From an uncultured Oribacterium sp. (lineage in GTDB: Bacteria; Bacillota; Clostridia; Lachnospirales; Lachnospiraceae): DNA of 25,585 nucleotides. The notes below the pieces were generated by a model. The model did not search any database, was not told the DNA's origin, and worked only from the letters and a program-made list of their open reading frames with translations. Every line of letters begins with the position of its first letter. Position 1 is the first letter of the stretch. The stretch covers positions 1 to 25,585 of the forward strand of contig CAAGKO010000001.1 in NCBI GenBank assembly GCA_900770445.1. The letters run 5' to 3'. Positions 15,487 to 24,620 of this stretch are shown here, piece by piece. The translations under genes were made by a program, and so were the position numbers.

Positions 15487-17217
15487 ATGAAAAAGACAAG
15501 AGCACTTGTTGCGACCGTAACTGCTGGTGCGATGGTCCTCAGCATGGCGGCTTGTGGATCTTCTGCATACCAGGAGACGACCGCCGCTGCTGCGACTGAG
15601 GCTGCCGGCACTGCAGCAGCTGGTGAAACCGCTGCCGCTGCAGAGGCGACCGGAACCGTTTCTTCATCTGACCTGAAGGTTATGCTGGAGACCCCGGTTA
15701 TGTCCCTCGATCCGCAGCAGGCAACCGATGGTACCTCGTTCGAGGTAATGGCAAACTACACCGATGGTCTGACACAGATGGACGACAGTGGTGCGGCTGT
15801 AGCTGCCATCGCAGAGAGCTGGGAAACCTCCGATGATGGTCTCACCTGGACCTTCCACCTTCGTAAGGATGCGAAGTGGTCCAATGGTACGCCGGTTACT
15901 GCGAAGGATTTCGTATTCGGCTGGCAGAGAGCGGTTGATCCGGATGTCGCTTCCGAGTATGCATACATGCTTTCCGATATCGGTCAGATCAAGAACGCCG
16001 CTGAGATCATCGGCGGCACGAAGGACAAGTCCGAGCTGGGCGTCACCGCGGTCGATGACAACACCTTACAGGTGGAGCTGAACGCGCCGGTTTCCTACTT
16101 CCTGTCCCTGATGTACTTCCCGACCTTCTATCCGGTCAACGAGGAGTTCTTCAACACCTGCCCGGATACCTACGGTACATCTCCGGAGACCACCCTTTCG
16201 AACGGTGCCTTCGTGCTCGACTCCTATGAGCCGGCAGCGACGGAGATTCACCTTACGAAGAACGCGGATTACTTCGATGCAGACAGCATCAAGCTGGCCG
16301 GTATCGATTATCAGGTGATCCAGGATTCACAGCAGGCACTTCTTTCTTACCAGAGCGGCGACCTCGACATGACCCTCCTGAACGGTGATCAGGTTGACCA
16401 GGTACAGGACGACCCTGCATTCAAGGCGGTCGGTGCCGGATACCTCTGGTATGTAACACCGAACATCAGCGCTGTTCCAGAGCTGGCCAATGACAACATC
16501 CGTAAGGCACTTACCTTCGCGATCGATCGTACCGCCATCTGTGAGGACGTGCTGAAGGATGGCTCGAAGCCGACCTACACTGCTGTTCCGATGGATTTCG
16601 CAGCAGGTCCGGATGGATCTGATTTCTCCGCAGACCAGACCAAGTTCCAGGATGTATGTGCGGATGATACCGCAAAGGCAGCAGAGTACTGGCAGAAGGG
16701 ACTCGACGAGCTCGGTATCACCTCCCTCACACTCGATATGAAGGTCGATGCAGATGATGCACCTCAGAAGGTTGCTACCGTTCTTCAGGAGCAGTGGCAG
16801 ACCGCACTTCCAGGTCTGACGATCACCCTGACCGTAGAGCCGAAGAAGCAGAGAGTACAGGATCTTCAGGATGGTAACTACCAGCTCGGTCTTACCAGAT
16901 GGGGCCCGGACTACGCAGATCCGATGACCTACCTCGGCATGTGGACGACCGGCTGCTCCAACAACTACGGCTTATGGTCCAGCACCGACTACGATGACAT
17001 CATCGCGAAGTGCACCACCGGCGAGCTCGCAACCGATCCAGAGGGCCGCTGGTCTGCGATGTATGATGCAGAGAAGATCGTCATGGATGAGTCCGTGATC
17101 TTCCCACTGTACACACAGTGCAATGCAGAGATGGTAAGCACAGCTGTCACCGGCGTAGCATTCCATCCGGTAGCCATCAACAGAGTTTATAAGAACGCTG
17201 TGAAGACCGAAGGCTGA
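15487..17217 (+). CDS. oppA: Oligopeptide-binding lipoprotein of ABC transporter
   Basis: This 576-residue protein is a family-5 extracellular solute-binding protein. It has a lipoprotein signal peptide with lipobox LSMAAC, giving a lipidated C23, and an Ala/Thr/Glu-rich spacer (about 27-58) that tethers it to the membrane. The binding domain contains SLDPQQATDGTSFEV, WTFHLRKDAKWSNGTPVTAKDFVFGWQRAVDP and YADPMTYLGMW, all typical of OppA. It captures peptides outside the cell and passes them to OppBC. AAGGAGG lies eight bases before the ATG. A terminator-like hairpin follows and a 260-bp gap separates it from oppB, so oppA is probably made in excess over the rest of the transporter. Confidence 0.95.
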   Translation: MKKTRALVATVTAGAMVLSMAACGSSAYQETTAAAATEAAGTAAAGETAAAAEATGTVSSSDLKVMLETPVMSLDPQQATDGTSFEVMANYTDGLTQMDDSGAAVAAIAESWETSDDGLTWTFHLRKDAKWSNGTPVTAKDFVFGWQRAVDPDVASEYAYMLSDIGQIKNAAEIIGGTKDKSELGVTAVDDNTLQVELNAPVSYFLSLMYFPTFYPVNEEFFNTCPDTYGTSPETTLSNGAFVLDSYEPAATEIHLTKNADYFDADSIKLAGIDYQVIQDSQQALLSYQSGDLDMTLLNGDQVDQVQDDPAFKAVGAGYLWYVTPNISAVPELANDNIRKALTFAIDRTAICEDVLKDGSKPTYTAVPMDFAAGPDGSDFSADQTKFQDVCADDTAKAAEYWQKGLDELGITSLTLDMKVDADDAPQKVATVLQEQWQTALPGLTITLTVEPKKQRVQDLQDGNYQLGLTRWGPDYADPMTYLGMWTTGCSNNYGLWSSTDYDDIIAKCTTGELATDPEGRWSAMYDAEKIVMDESVIFPLYTQCNAEMVSTAVTGVAFHPVAINRVYKNAVKTEG

Positions 17218-17250
17218 TCATCTGATCGTGTGAACCTTTTCTTTTGATTG

Positions 17251-17280
17251 CAGGCCGCATGAAAATGCGGCCTGTATCAT
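17251..17280 (+). terminator. Hairpin after oppA, probable partial terminator
   Basis: A perfect 10-bp stem (17251-17260 with 17265-17274) with a GAAA loop is followed by a poor T-tract (TATCATTTC). This may allow some read-through into oppBCDF and stabilise oppA mRNA. The rest of the gap to 17477 shows no gene; it holds only a 6-bp hairpin at 17412-17429 (CTACGG/CCGTAG). Confidence 0.7.
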
Positions 17281-17477
17281 TTCAGGCTTATGCCATAGAC
17301 AAGCTCAGAAACGCTTCTGGAAACGTATCTTCATTTTCATTTAAAAGATCGTTCCGAAAACAGATCGTCGATTGCAGAAGACATCCTATGTCGCAGCGCT
17401 TTCGAGCGTGTCTACGGCTTAAACCGTAGTATGCAGGGCAGAAGAGTGTACGCACTCATGCCTGAAGGGAGGAAATT

Positions 17478-18413
17478 GTGAAAAAGTATGTAACCAAACG
17501 AGTGTTAACCTCGATCTTCACCCTCCTCGTCATTTTACTGGTGCTCTTTATCCTGATGCAGCTGATGCCGGGATCTCCGTTCAATGATGAGAAGCTGAAT
17601 GATGCGCAGCGTGCCGCACTGTATGCGAAGTACGGCCTCGACCAGCCCGTCGTCGTCCAGTTCTTCCGCTATGTCAAGAATATGCTGACCGGTGACTTCG
17701 GCGTCAGCTACAATATCTCGAAGAACACCCCGATTTCACAGCTCATCGCAAGCCGTCTTCCGATTTCCATACGTATCGGTGGTGCTGCGGTCAGCCTCGG
17801 TGCGGTCGTCGGCCTCATCCTCGGCCTCATCGCAGCGCTTCGCCACGACACCTGGGTCGATACCCTCTGCACCGTGATTTCGGTCATCGGTGTATCCGTA
17901 CCGTCCTATGTATTCGCCCTGCTCCTCAGCTACCAGCTCGGCTTCAATATGAAGCTGTTCCCGATGCTTTTTGATGCGAAGCGGGCGATGGCCTCGAGCG
18001 TACTGCCGAGTATTTCACTTTCGATGTTCACGATGGCCTCCATCGCACGTTTCACCCGTTCCGAGATGATGGAGGTACTCGACAGCGACTATATGCTGCT
18101 CGTCGAGTCGAAGGGTATCTCCGGATTCGCCCTGATTTTCCGTCACGCGCTTCGGAACGCCCTGATTCCGATCATCACGGTCCTGGCACCGCTGATCGTC
18201 GACCTCATGACGGGTTCCCTCGTCGTCGAGAAGATCTTCGCCATCCCGGGCGTCGGCTCACTGCTCGTAAACGCGATTCAGTCGAACGACTATAACGTCG
18301 TCATCTCCCTCGCGTTTATCTATTCCGCGATGTACATCGGCATCATGCTCGTCGTTGATATCCTCTATGGCATCATCGATCCGCGTATCAGACTTGCAAA
18401 GGACGGTAAATAA
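17478..18413 (+). CDS. oppB: Oligopeptide ABC transporter permease OppB
   Basis: This 311-residue inner-membrane permease begins with MKKYVTKRVLTSIFTLL, the usual first helix of OppB/DppB proteins, and has about six transmembrane segments. The cytoplasmic EAA-loop, which contacts the ATPases, is seen around 214-235 (ESKGISGFALIFRHALRNAL). It forms the channel with OppC. The start codon is GTG with AAGGGAGG five bases upstream. It is the first gene of the tightly packed oppBCDF block. Confidence 0.94.
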   Translation: MKKYVTKRVLTSIFTLLVILLVLFILMQLMPGSPFNDEKLNDAQRAALYAKYGLDQPVVVQFFRYVKNMLTGDFGVSYNISKNTPISQLIASRLPISIRIGGAAVSLGAVVGLILGLIAALRHDTWVDTLCTVISVIGVSVPSYVFALLLSYQLGFNMKLFPMLFDAKRAMASSVLPSISLSMFTMASIARFTRSEMMEVLDSDYMLLVESKGISGFALIFRHALRNALIPIITVLAPLIVDLMTGSLVVEKIFAIPGVGSLLVNAIQSNDYNVVISLAFIYSAMYIGIMLVVDILYGIIDPRIRLAKDGK

Positions 18414-18415
18414 GT

Positions 18416-19495
18416 ATGTTTGGAAAGAAAAAACAGCTACTGACAGCCCAGACAGCGGGTGTGGTCAATGCTTATGTTCCGGTCGACAGTGACTTCGTCC
18501 GGAAGGATAATGCCGGCGAGATCGCCATCGATACCAACTTCTCCTCCCAGTCCTTCTGGAAGGATGTGACGACGCGTTTCTTCCATAAGAAGAGTGCAGT
18601 CATCGGCCTCGTGTTCGTCATCCTGATCACCCTCATGGCCATCATCGGCCCGAAGATCTCCGGCTACAGCTTCTCTGCCCAGAATCTTTCGATGAAGAAC
18701 CTCGCACCTCGTATACAGGTGATCGAGAACCTCGGTATCCTCGATGGCTCCGAGAAGATGAAGACCACCACCGGCACGAAGCTCGTGAACGAGTACGCAG
18801 CGAAGAAGCTCTACGATACCTTCTACTGGTTCGGTACCGACCGTTATGGCCGTGATATCTTTACGAGAACCTGGTCCGGTACCCGTGTATCCCTGATCAT
18901 CGCCTTCGCTGCGACCATCATCGACATGGTGATCGGTATGTCCTATGGTCTCGTTTCCGGTTACTTCGGCGGCAAGACCGATATCATCATGCAGCGTATC
19001 CTCGAGATCATGAACGGTATCCCGCGACTCGTCATCGTGACCCTGCTTCTCCTCGTACTGAAGCCGGGCATGGTGACCATCATCTTCGCACTGATGCTGA
19101 CCGAGTGGGTCGGCATGAGCCGTATCGCCCGTGCCGAGATGCTGAAGCTGAAGGAGCAGGAGTTCGTCCTCGCATCGAGAACCCTCGGTGCCGCCGCATT
19201 CCATATCATCTTCAAGGAGATCCTTCCGAACATCATCGGACCGATCATCACCCAGGTCATGTTCTCGATTCCGACCGCCATCTTCACGGAGGCGTTCCTG
19301 AGCTTCGTCGGACTGGGTATCCCGGTTCCGCAGTGCTCTCTCGGTTCCCTGATTTCCGATGGCTATAACAGCTTTACGACCCATCCGTATCAGATCATCC
19401 CGCCGATCATTGTCATGGCGCTGCTGATGCTATCGTTTAACCTGATCGCCGATGGTCTCCGTGAGGCACTCGATCCGAAGATGAAGGAGATGTAA
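18416..19495 (+). CDS. oppC: Oligopeptide ABC transporter permease OppC
   Basis: This 359-residue permease partners OppB. A longer cytoplasmic N-terminus (about 1-60) precedes the first helix (SAVIGLVFVILITLMAIIGP). The motif FYWFGTDRYGRDIFTRTWSGTR is the signature before the core permease helices, and the EAA loop appears at about 235-260 (RTLGAAAFHIIFKEILPN). The ATG is only two bases after the oppB stop codon and the local ribosome site is weak, so translation is probably coupled to oppB. Confidence 0.94.
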   Translation: MFGKKKQLLTAQTAGVVNAYVPVDSDFVRKDNAGEIAIDTNFSSQSFWKDVTTRFFHKKSAVIGLVFVILITLMAIIGPKISGYSFSAQNLSMKNLAPRIQVIENLGILDGSEKMKTTTGTKLVNEYAAKKLYDTFYWFGTDRYGRDIFTRTWSGTRVSLIIAFAATIIDMVIGMSYGLVSGYFGGKTDIIMQRILEIMNGIPRLVIVTLLLLVLKPGMVTIIFALMLTEWVGMSRIARAEMLKLKEQEFVLASRTLGAAAFHIIFKEILPNIIGPIITQVMFSIPTAIFTEAFLSFVGLGIPVPQCSLGSLISDGYNSFTTHPYQIIPPIIVMALLMLSFNLIADGLREALDPKMKEM

Positions 19496-19496
19496 G

Positions 19497-20591
19497 ATGG
19501 CAGAACAGAAAGAGAAAATTCTCAAGATCGAGAATCTTGATATCAGCTTTAAGACGACGGCCGGGATGGTGCATGCCATCCGGGGCGTAGACATTGACCT
19601 CTACAAAGGGGAGACGGTCGCCATCGTCGGCGAGTCCGGCTCCGGTAAGTCGGTGACGATGAAGGCCGCCATGGGCATCCTCGCGAAAAACGCGACGGTC
19701 AATGCAGGCTCCATCCGGTTCACCTATACCCACGAAGATGGGCAGACCGAGACGGTCGAGATTCTCGAAAAGGACAAGAAGTGGATCCGTAAGCATATCA
19801 ACGGCAAGCGAATCTCCATGGTATTCCAGGACCCGATGACCTCCCTCGATCCGACGATGAACATCGGAAAGCAGATCATGGAGGGTATGATCTGGCACTA
19901 TAAAACGAAGAAGGAGGATGCCTGGAAGCGTGCGGTTGAGCTGCTTCGTGAGGTCGGCATCGAGGAGCCGGAGAAACGGATGAAGAACTACCCGCACCAG
20001 CTCTCCGGTGGTATGCGGCAGCGTGTCGTCATCGCGATCGCGCTGGCCTGTGATCCGGACCTGCTGATCTGTGATGAGCCGACGACCGCGCTCGATGTGA
20101 CGATTCAGGCGAAGATCCTGGAGCTGATCAAGAAGATCCAGGAGGAACGCGGCATTTCCGTCATTTACATCACCCATGACCTCGGTGTCGTGGCGAAGGT
20201 GGCGGATTATGTCAATGTCATGTACGCCGGAAAGATCGTCGAGAAGGGCACGATCAACGAGATCTACTACGATCCGCGTCATCCGTACACCTGGGGTCTC
20301 CTCAGTGCGATGCCGGACCTCGACACCGCCGACGAGCGTCTCTATACGATCCCGGGTTCGCCGCCAAACCTGCTCCACGAGAAGCAGGGCGATGCCTTCG
20401 CACCGCGTAACAAGTTTGCGCTCGAGGTCGATGACAAGGCCGATCCGCCTATGTTTAAGATCAGCGATACGCACTATGCAGCCACCTGGCTTCTGGACCC
20501 GCGCGCGCCGAAGGTAGAGATGCCGGCGGAGCTTCACGCAAGAATCGAACGTATGAAGAAAGGAGCCGGCATCGATGGCAGTGAATTATAA
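19497..20591 (+). CDS. oppD: Oligopeptide ABC transporter ATPase OppD
   Basis: This 364-residue ATPase powers peptide import together with OppF. It has Walker A GESGSGKS (about 43-50), Q-loop FQDPMTSLDPTMNIGKQ, signature LSGGMRQR, Walker B LLICDEPTTALD and an H-loop in YITHDLGVVAKVAD. The C-terminal oligopeptide extension (IPGSPPNLL and GDAFAPRNKFAL) marks OppD/DppD; the cysteines of iron-sulfur OppD variants are absent. The ATG starts one base after the oppC stop, and the last 17 bases overlap oppF. Confidence 0.95.
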   Translation: MAEQKEKILKIENLDISFKTTAGMVHAIRGVDIDLYKGETVAIVGESGSGKSVTMKAAMGILAKNATVNAGSIRFTYTHEDGQTETVEILEKDKKWIRKHINGKRISMVFQDPMTSLDPTMNIGKQIMEGMIWHYKTKKEDAWKRAVELLREVGIEEPEKRMKNYPHQLSGGMRQRVVIAIALACDPDLLICDEPTTALDVTIQAKILELIKKIQEERGISVIYITHDLGVVAKVADYVNVMYAGKIVEKGTINEIYYDPRHPYTWGLLSAMPDLDTADERLYTIPGSPPNLLHEKQGDAFAPRNKFALEVDDKADPPMFKISDTHYAATWLLDPRAPKVEMPAELHARIERMKKGAGIDGSEL

Positions 20592-21531
20592 TCAGGAGCC
20601 GATCCTGAAAGTGGACGGCTTAAAGCAGTATTTCAAGGTTTCGAACAGCTTCACGGTGAAGGCCGTCGATGACGTAAACTTCGAGATCTATCCGGGCGAG
20701 ACCTACGGCCTCGTCGGTGAGTCCGGTTCCGGTAAGTCGACGATCGGACGTTCCGTGATCTGTCTTTATGATCCGACCGCAGGAAAGATCCTCTTCGAGG
20801 GGAAGGACATCAGCGGAAAGATGAGTAAGGATACGCAGAAGCTCCTCCGCAACGATATGCAGATGATCTTCCAGGATCCGATGGCCTCCCTGAATCCGCG
20901 TAAGAAGGTCGAGGACATCATCGGAGAGGGTCTCGATATCCATCATAAGTTTGCGAGTGCGGCAGAGCGTGATCAGATGGTGAAGGCGATCCTTCGGAAG
21001 GTCGGCCTCGCACCGGAGCACGCGACCCGTTATCCGCATCAGTTCTCCGGCGGTCAGCGTCAGCGTGTAGGCATTGCCCGTGCGCTCATCATGAACCCGA
21101 AGCTGATCATCGCGGATGAGTGTATCTCTGCACTCGACGTATCGATTCAGGCGCAGGTCGTGAACCTCATGAAGGACATCCAGGAGGAGACCGGTACCGC
21201 GTTCCTCTTCATCGCACATGACCTCTCGATGGTCAAGTATATTTCCGACCGCATCGGCGTCCTTCATCTCGGACATCTGCTCGAGACCGGTACGACCGAG
21301 GAGATCTTCAACCATCCGGTGCACCCGTATACCCGCTCGCTGCTGAGCGCGATCCCGAGCCCGAATCCGGTGGTCGAGAAGAAGCGTGTCGCAGAGACCT
21401 ACGACTATAAGACCTCCGGCATCGACTACACGAAGGGCACGAAGCACCTCGTGGAGGGCAGCCACTATGTACGCTGCACAGACGAAGAGTTCAGCGAGTG
21501 GATGAAAAAAGCACCGCTGGTGTATGATTAA
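20575..21531 (+). CDS. oppF: Oligopeptide ABC transporter ATPase OppF
   Basis: This 318-residue ATPase is the second motor of the peptide importer. Walker A is GESGSGKST, the Q-loop is FQDPMASLNPRKKVEDI (a typical OppF sequence), the signature is FSGGQRQR and the Walker B region is LIIADECISALD, with Cys where Pro is commoner. The C-terminus (HPVHPYTRSLLSAIPSPNP, then GSHYVRC) is the usual OppF tail. It starts inside oppD, with AAAGGAG upstream, and is the last gene of the operon. Confidence 0.95.
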   Translation: MAVNYNQEPILKVDGLKQYFKVSNSFTVKAVDDVNFEIYPGETYGLVGESGSGKSTIGRSVICLYDPTAGKILFEGKDISGKMSKDTQKLLRNDMQMIFQDPMASLNPRKKVEDIIGEGLDIHHKFASAAERDQMVKAILRKVGLAPEHATRYPHQFSGGQRQRVGIARALIMNPKLIIADECISALDVSIQAQVVNLMKDIQEETGTAFLFIAHDLSMVKYISDRIGVLHLGHLLETGTTEEIFNHPVHPYTRSLLSAIPSPNPVVEKKRVAETYDYKTSGIDYTKGTKHLVEGSHYVRCTDEEFSEWMKKAPLVYD

Positions 21532-21542
21532 GTGAGCATGTC

Positions 21543-21576
21543 TCAGGCGGGGGCCCTCCTGGTCCCCCTGCCTGAA
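21543..21576 (+). terminator. Hairpin after the opp operon
   Basis: A long G+C-rich stem (CAGGC, GGGGG and CC on the left arm; GG, CCCCC and GCCTG on the right, with two one-base bulges) closes a CTCCT loop. No T-run follows at once, but an AAGCGCTT palindrome and a run of seven T follow at 21591-21603. Together they probably end the opp transcript. Confidence 0.65.
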
Positions 21577-21613
21577 CTGTAACAAGCGCTTGAAAATTTT
21601 TTTAAATTAGTGC

Positions 21614-21642
21614 TTGACGCGGGCGTAGCGCTTTGCTATTAT
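21614..21642 (+). promoter_or_regulatory. Promoter of tRNA-Ser
   Basis: TTGACG (21614-21619) and TATTAT (21637-21642) are 17 bp apart. The shared flanks AGTGCTTGAC (21609-21618) and TATTATAAACGAG (21637-21649) are the same as at the tRNA-Trp gene, which supports a stable-RNA promoter. Confidence 0.88.
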
Positions 21643-21673
21643 AAACGAGCTGAATTGATGCAGCACAACACAT

Positions 21674-21759
21674 GACGAGGTGTGATAATTGGTAGTCGGC
21701 CAGCCTGGAAAGTTGGTGCCCGTGTATGCGGGTTGTGAGTTCGAGTCTCATCCTCGTCG
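21674..21759 (+). tRNA. trnS: tRNA-Ser (anticodon GGA)
   Basis: An 86-nt class II tRNA. The acceptor stem is GACGAGG with CCTCGTC and the discriminator is G73. The D arm is TGAT/GTCG with GG in the loop. The anticodon stem is CCAGC/GTTGG and the loop CTGGAAA gives anticodon GGA (reads UCC and UCU). A long variable arm has a CCCG/CGGG stem, as serine tRNAs require. The T arm is GTGAG-TTCGAGT-CTCAT. CCA is not encoded. Confidence 0.95.
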
Positions 21760-21763
21760 CTTG

Positions 21764-21794
21764 AAAAAACCGGTTCATTTGAACCGGTTTTTTT
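21764..21794 (+). terminator. Intrinsic terminator of tRNA-Ser
   Basis: A 7-bp stem (CCGGTTC with GAACCGG, loop ATTT) is flanked by A6 before and T7 after, so it can work in both directions. It starts five bases after the tRNA. Confidence 0.95.
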
Positions 21795-22084
21795 GTTATA
21801 CTAGTCACGATTTTAAATTATGTTTGGAAACTCTGGGTTTGTACAGGCTGAAATTTCATTTCATGTAGGAGTAAGAGAACCGGATGAGACGGACATGTTG
21901 TTTCGATCCTGATGGAACGGATCGGATTTCATCCGGAGAAGAGCGGAGGTGTTCTGTATGTGATGTGTGTCGCATGCAGACTTCTTCCGGGATGCATGAG
22001 TGGAGAGCGACTGTACTGAAGTATCTGCGGGATGCAGAGGCTGGAACCCATGAGAGAGCATCAGCGAAAGCAGAAGGAGCTACA

Positions 22085-24613
22085 GTGATTATTTTAGTTG
22101 ATTTTGAGAATACCCATGCATCGGGGCTCGAGGGCTACACCTACCTCAATGAGAGCGATACGCTCGTTATGTACTACAGTGATGAGAACAGTGCCGTGAC
22201 GAAGGGCGTCGTGGAGGATCTTCGGAAGAACGGGGTGCATGTGCGTCTCGTGAAGCTGCTGAAGCAGCACAGCAACGCGCTCGACATGTACATCGCGTCG
22301 ACGACCGGCATGTTCCTGGATTCGGGCGAGAAGATCTGTATCGTATCGAAGGATCACGGCTATGCCGCGGTACGTGATTTCTGGCACAGCCTGCGCGGCG
22401 CAGAGATCCTGCTCGGTGAGACGATCAAGCAGTGCCTGCTGAGCTCGGAGCTGAACGACGAGGCACGGATCCGTCTGTGCAAGGAGCGCGAACAGAAGGC
22501 GATGCTCGTCGATGCATTTACGACGATGAACACGATCCCGACCCGTCCGACGCTCAGCCGCAGCAACCAGCGCCGTCGTCGGAACGATACCCGGAATTTC
22601 ATGGAGGTGAGTGAGCCGGTCGCGATCCTGCCGAATCCGCTCATGACCGAGACCCCGGCTGATCAGCTCGCGAAGGAGCTGAGCAGTGCGGTGGCGAAGT
22701 CCGAGAACACTGCGCGTGAGGCACAGCCGGATACTGCGGCGCAGCAGGAGATGGAGATGACGGCGTCCGTATCTTCGGACAATGCTTCCGATGTGGCTGC
22801 TGTCACGGAAGCGGAAGCTTCGACGACTACGGGACGCGGTGAGCGTGGCAGCCGTGGACGCAATGGCCGGAACCGTCGCAGCGATCAGAATCATCGCAAT
22901 GACCGGAATGATCGTTCGGAGCGTGACGATCGGCATGCGCAGGTTCGTTCGGATGCCACTGCGGCAGAGAAGACAGGCAGCGAGCAGCGCACCGGCCGTG
23001 ATGCCGATGCCCGGACTCAGAGCGCGCGTACCACACGTGAGCAGACGAGTAATCGCCGGGAGCAGAGCAGCACAGCGGAGCAGAACACGACGAGTGAGCC
23101 GATGCAGGAGCGTTTCGGTGGCTATGATGGCATCATGAAGATGAACGAGGCTTCCCGCATCGCTCTCGACAAGCGCCAGGAGCGCGAAGAGCAGGACGAA
23201 TCGTCTGCTGCTAAGAACAGAAATCATTCGAAGCAGAATGTGCAGCCGATAAGTGATGAAAAGCAGCGCGCTTCTGAGAACCGCATGAAGGAAGAAAAGC
23301 AGAATGCTTCCGGGAATGCGGCACTGGATGATGCTACGAGTGGTACAGCACTTACACATGCAAAGCAGGAAACGGCAGCCCTTGTGAAGGCCGAAAAGAA
23401 GACCACTGCCGTCGCGAAGGTCGATCCGAACCGCGTACAGTTCGTCTGGGATCCGGTCACCCGCTCCATGAAGAGAGTCGGCGGCCCGGCAGAGGAAAGT
23501 GCAGAGAAGAAGGACGACGCACCGAAGACGGAGGCGACGGAGAAGAACGCAGCGTTCGAAGACGAGAAAACTGCAGATCGTACTTCTGAGAAGAGCGCAG
23601 CTGCAGATGTAAAGATAAACGCAGATGCTACGGAGAAGAACGCAGTGCCTGATGCAGAGAAAAACCAGAGCGCGGTGACCACAAAAACAGTAGACGTTTC
23701 CGGTGCTGCTCCAGAGAAGGATGCAACAGCAGAAGAAGAGCGCCTGGTCGATGTGACAGCACAGGCTAGGGAAGCTGCAGCTGATCATCGGGCAGACGTC
23801 TCATACGATGCAAAGACCTCTATGGAAGAAAAGACAGCCGTAGATCGGTCGAAGACAGAAGACGTAAAGCAGCCAGCTGCTGAATCTGCAGCAGTGCAGC
23901 TTGTAACCGCTCCGGAGAAGACACCGGAAACGGACATCACGGGGCGTGTTGTAGCGGCGACGGAAGAGAAGACAGATGCAGAACATGTGCAGGCAGGACA
24001 GGATGTAGCGACGGATGACACGAAACCGGATGTCGAGACGAAGAAGTCCGGTACACATCGTAAGTCGAAGAAGTCCGCTTCTGTAAAGAAGGAGTCCGAC
24101 GCTTCAGAGAAGCCGGAAAAGAAGGCAGAGACGACGGCTTCCGCTTCGAAGAAGACGACGAAGAAAACAAGTGCGAAGAAGTCAACAGACAAGTCGGCGA
24201 AAACAGACAGTAAAAAGGAGTCGGCTGAACAGAAAACAGATGCAGACAGCATCAAGAAGTCTTCAGATCATACGGTAGATACAGACAGTAACAAGAAGTC
24301 TGTGAAGAAAGATTCCTCTGAAAAAAGAAAGTCTGAAAAATCACCGAAGAAGGTTGCAGACGTCGTGACCTCCGATGTGACGGATGCGCAGCCGGCCATT
24401 CAGATGACCGAGGAAGACATCCAGCTCACGAAGAAAAAGTACAGTGAAGGCATCAACACCTTACATACCTACTATGTGCGGCTGATGAAGGCCTTCGGTC
24501 GTGAGCAGGGCCGTGCCATCTACGAAAGCACGAAGAAGTCCGTCCAGGAGGACATCAAGGCCCGCAAGGCACAGCTCGCCGCGCAGCCGACCGCAGAACC
24601 AGAGAATAATTGA
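22085..24613 (+). CDS. NYN/PIN-like putative ribonuclease with long charged low-complexity region
   Basis: From the GTG at 22085, with AAGGAG five bases upstream, the protein has 842 residues. Residues 1 to about 125 resemble a NYN/PIN nuclease domain: IILVDFEN (D6, E8), NALDMYIAS (D67) and ICIVSKDHGY (D90) match the usual three acidic positions, and the domain normally begins with this beta strand. Residues about 270-320 are Arg/Asn/Gly/Asp-rich (an RGRNGRNRRS stretch), and about 330-770 are Lys/Glu/Ala/Thr-rich with repeated EKNA and EKTA, ending in a histone-H1-like Lys/Ser tract. A short helical domain closes the protein (about 775-830, YYVRLMKAFGREQGRAIYES). An in-frame ATG at 21884 would add 67 Cys-containing residues but has a badly spaced ribosome site. 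RNA as substrate is inference. I know no named family for the whole. Confidence 0.8.
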   Translation: MIILVDFENTHASGLEGYTYLNESDTLVMYYSDENSAVTKGVVEDLRKNGVHVRLVKLLKQHSNALDMYIASTTGMFLDSGEKICIVSKDHGYAAVRDFWHSLRGAEILLGETIKQCLLSSELNDEARIRLCKEREQKAMLVDAFTTMNTIPTRPTLSRSNQRRRRNDTRNFMEVSEPVAILPNPLMTETPADQLAKELSSAVAKSENTAREAQPDTAAQQEMEMTASVSSDNASDVAAVTEAEASTTTGRGERGSRGRNGRNRRSDQNHRNDRNDRSERDDRHAQVRSDATAAEKTGSEQRTGRDADARTQSARTTREQTSNRREQSSTAEQNTTSEPMQERFGGYDGIMKMNEASRIALDKRQEREEQDESSAAKNRNHSKQNVQPISDEKQRASENRMKEEKQNASGNAALDDATSGTALTHAKQETAALVKAEKKTTAVAKVDPNRVQFVWDPVTRSMKRVGGPAEESAEKKDDAPKTEATEKNAAFEDEKTADRTSEKSAAADVKINADATEKNAVPDAEKNQSAVTTKTVDVSGAAPEKDATAEEERLVDVTAQAREAAADHRADVSYDAKTSMEEKTAVDRSKTEDVKQPAAESAAVQLVTAPEKTPETDITGRVVAATEEKTDAEHVQAGQDVATDDTKPDVETKKSGTHRKSKKSASVKKESDASEKPEKKAETTASASKKTTKKTSAKKSTDKSAKTDSKKESAEQKTDADSIKKSSDHTVDTDSNKKSVKKDSSEKRKSEKSPKKVADVVTSDVTDAQPAIQMTEEDIQLTKKKYSEGINTLHTYYVRLMKAFGREQGRAIYESTKKSVQEDIKARKAQLAAQPTAEPENN

Positions 24614-24620
24614 CGGGAGA

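Noticed and set aside
22094..23788. Long open frame of 564 codons on the minus strand
   Set aside because: It lies antisense to the NYN/PIN gene, has no ribosome site, and its Arg/Leu/Cys-rich product is what the reverse of a Glu/Lys/Ala-rich coding region gives.
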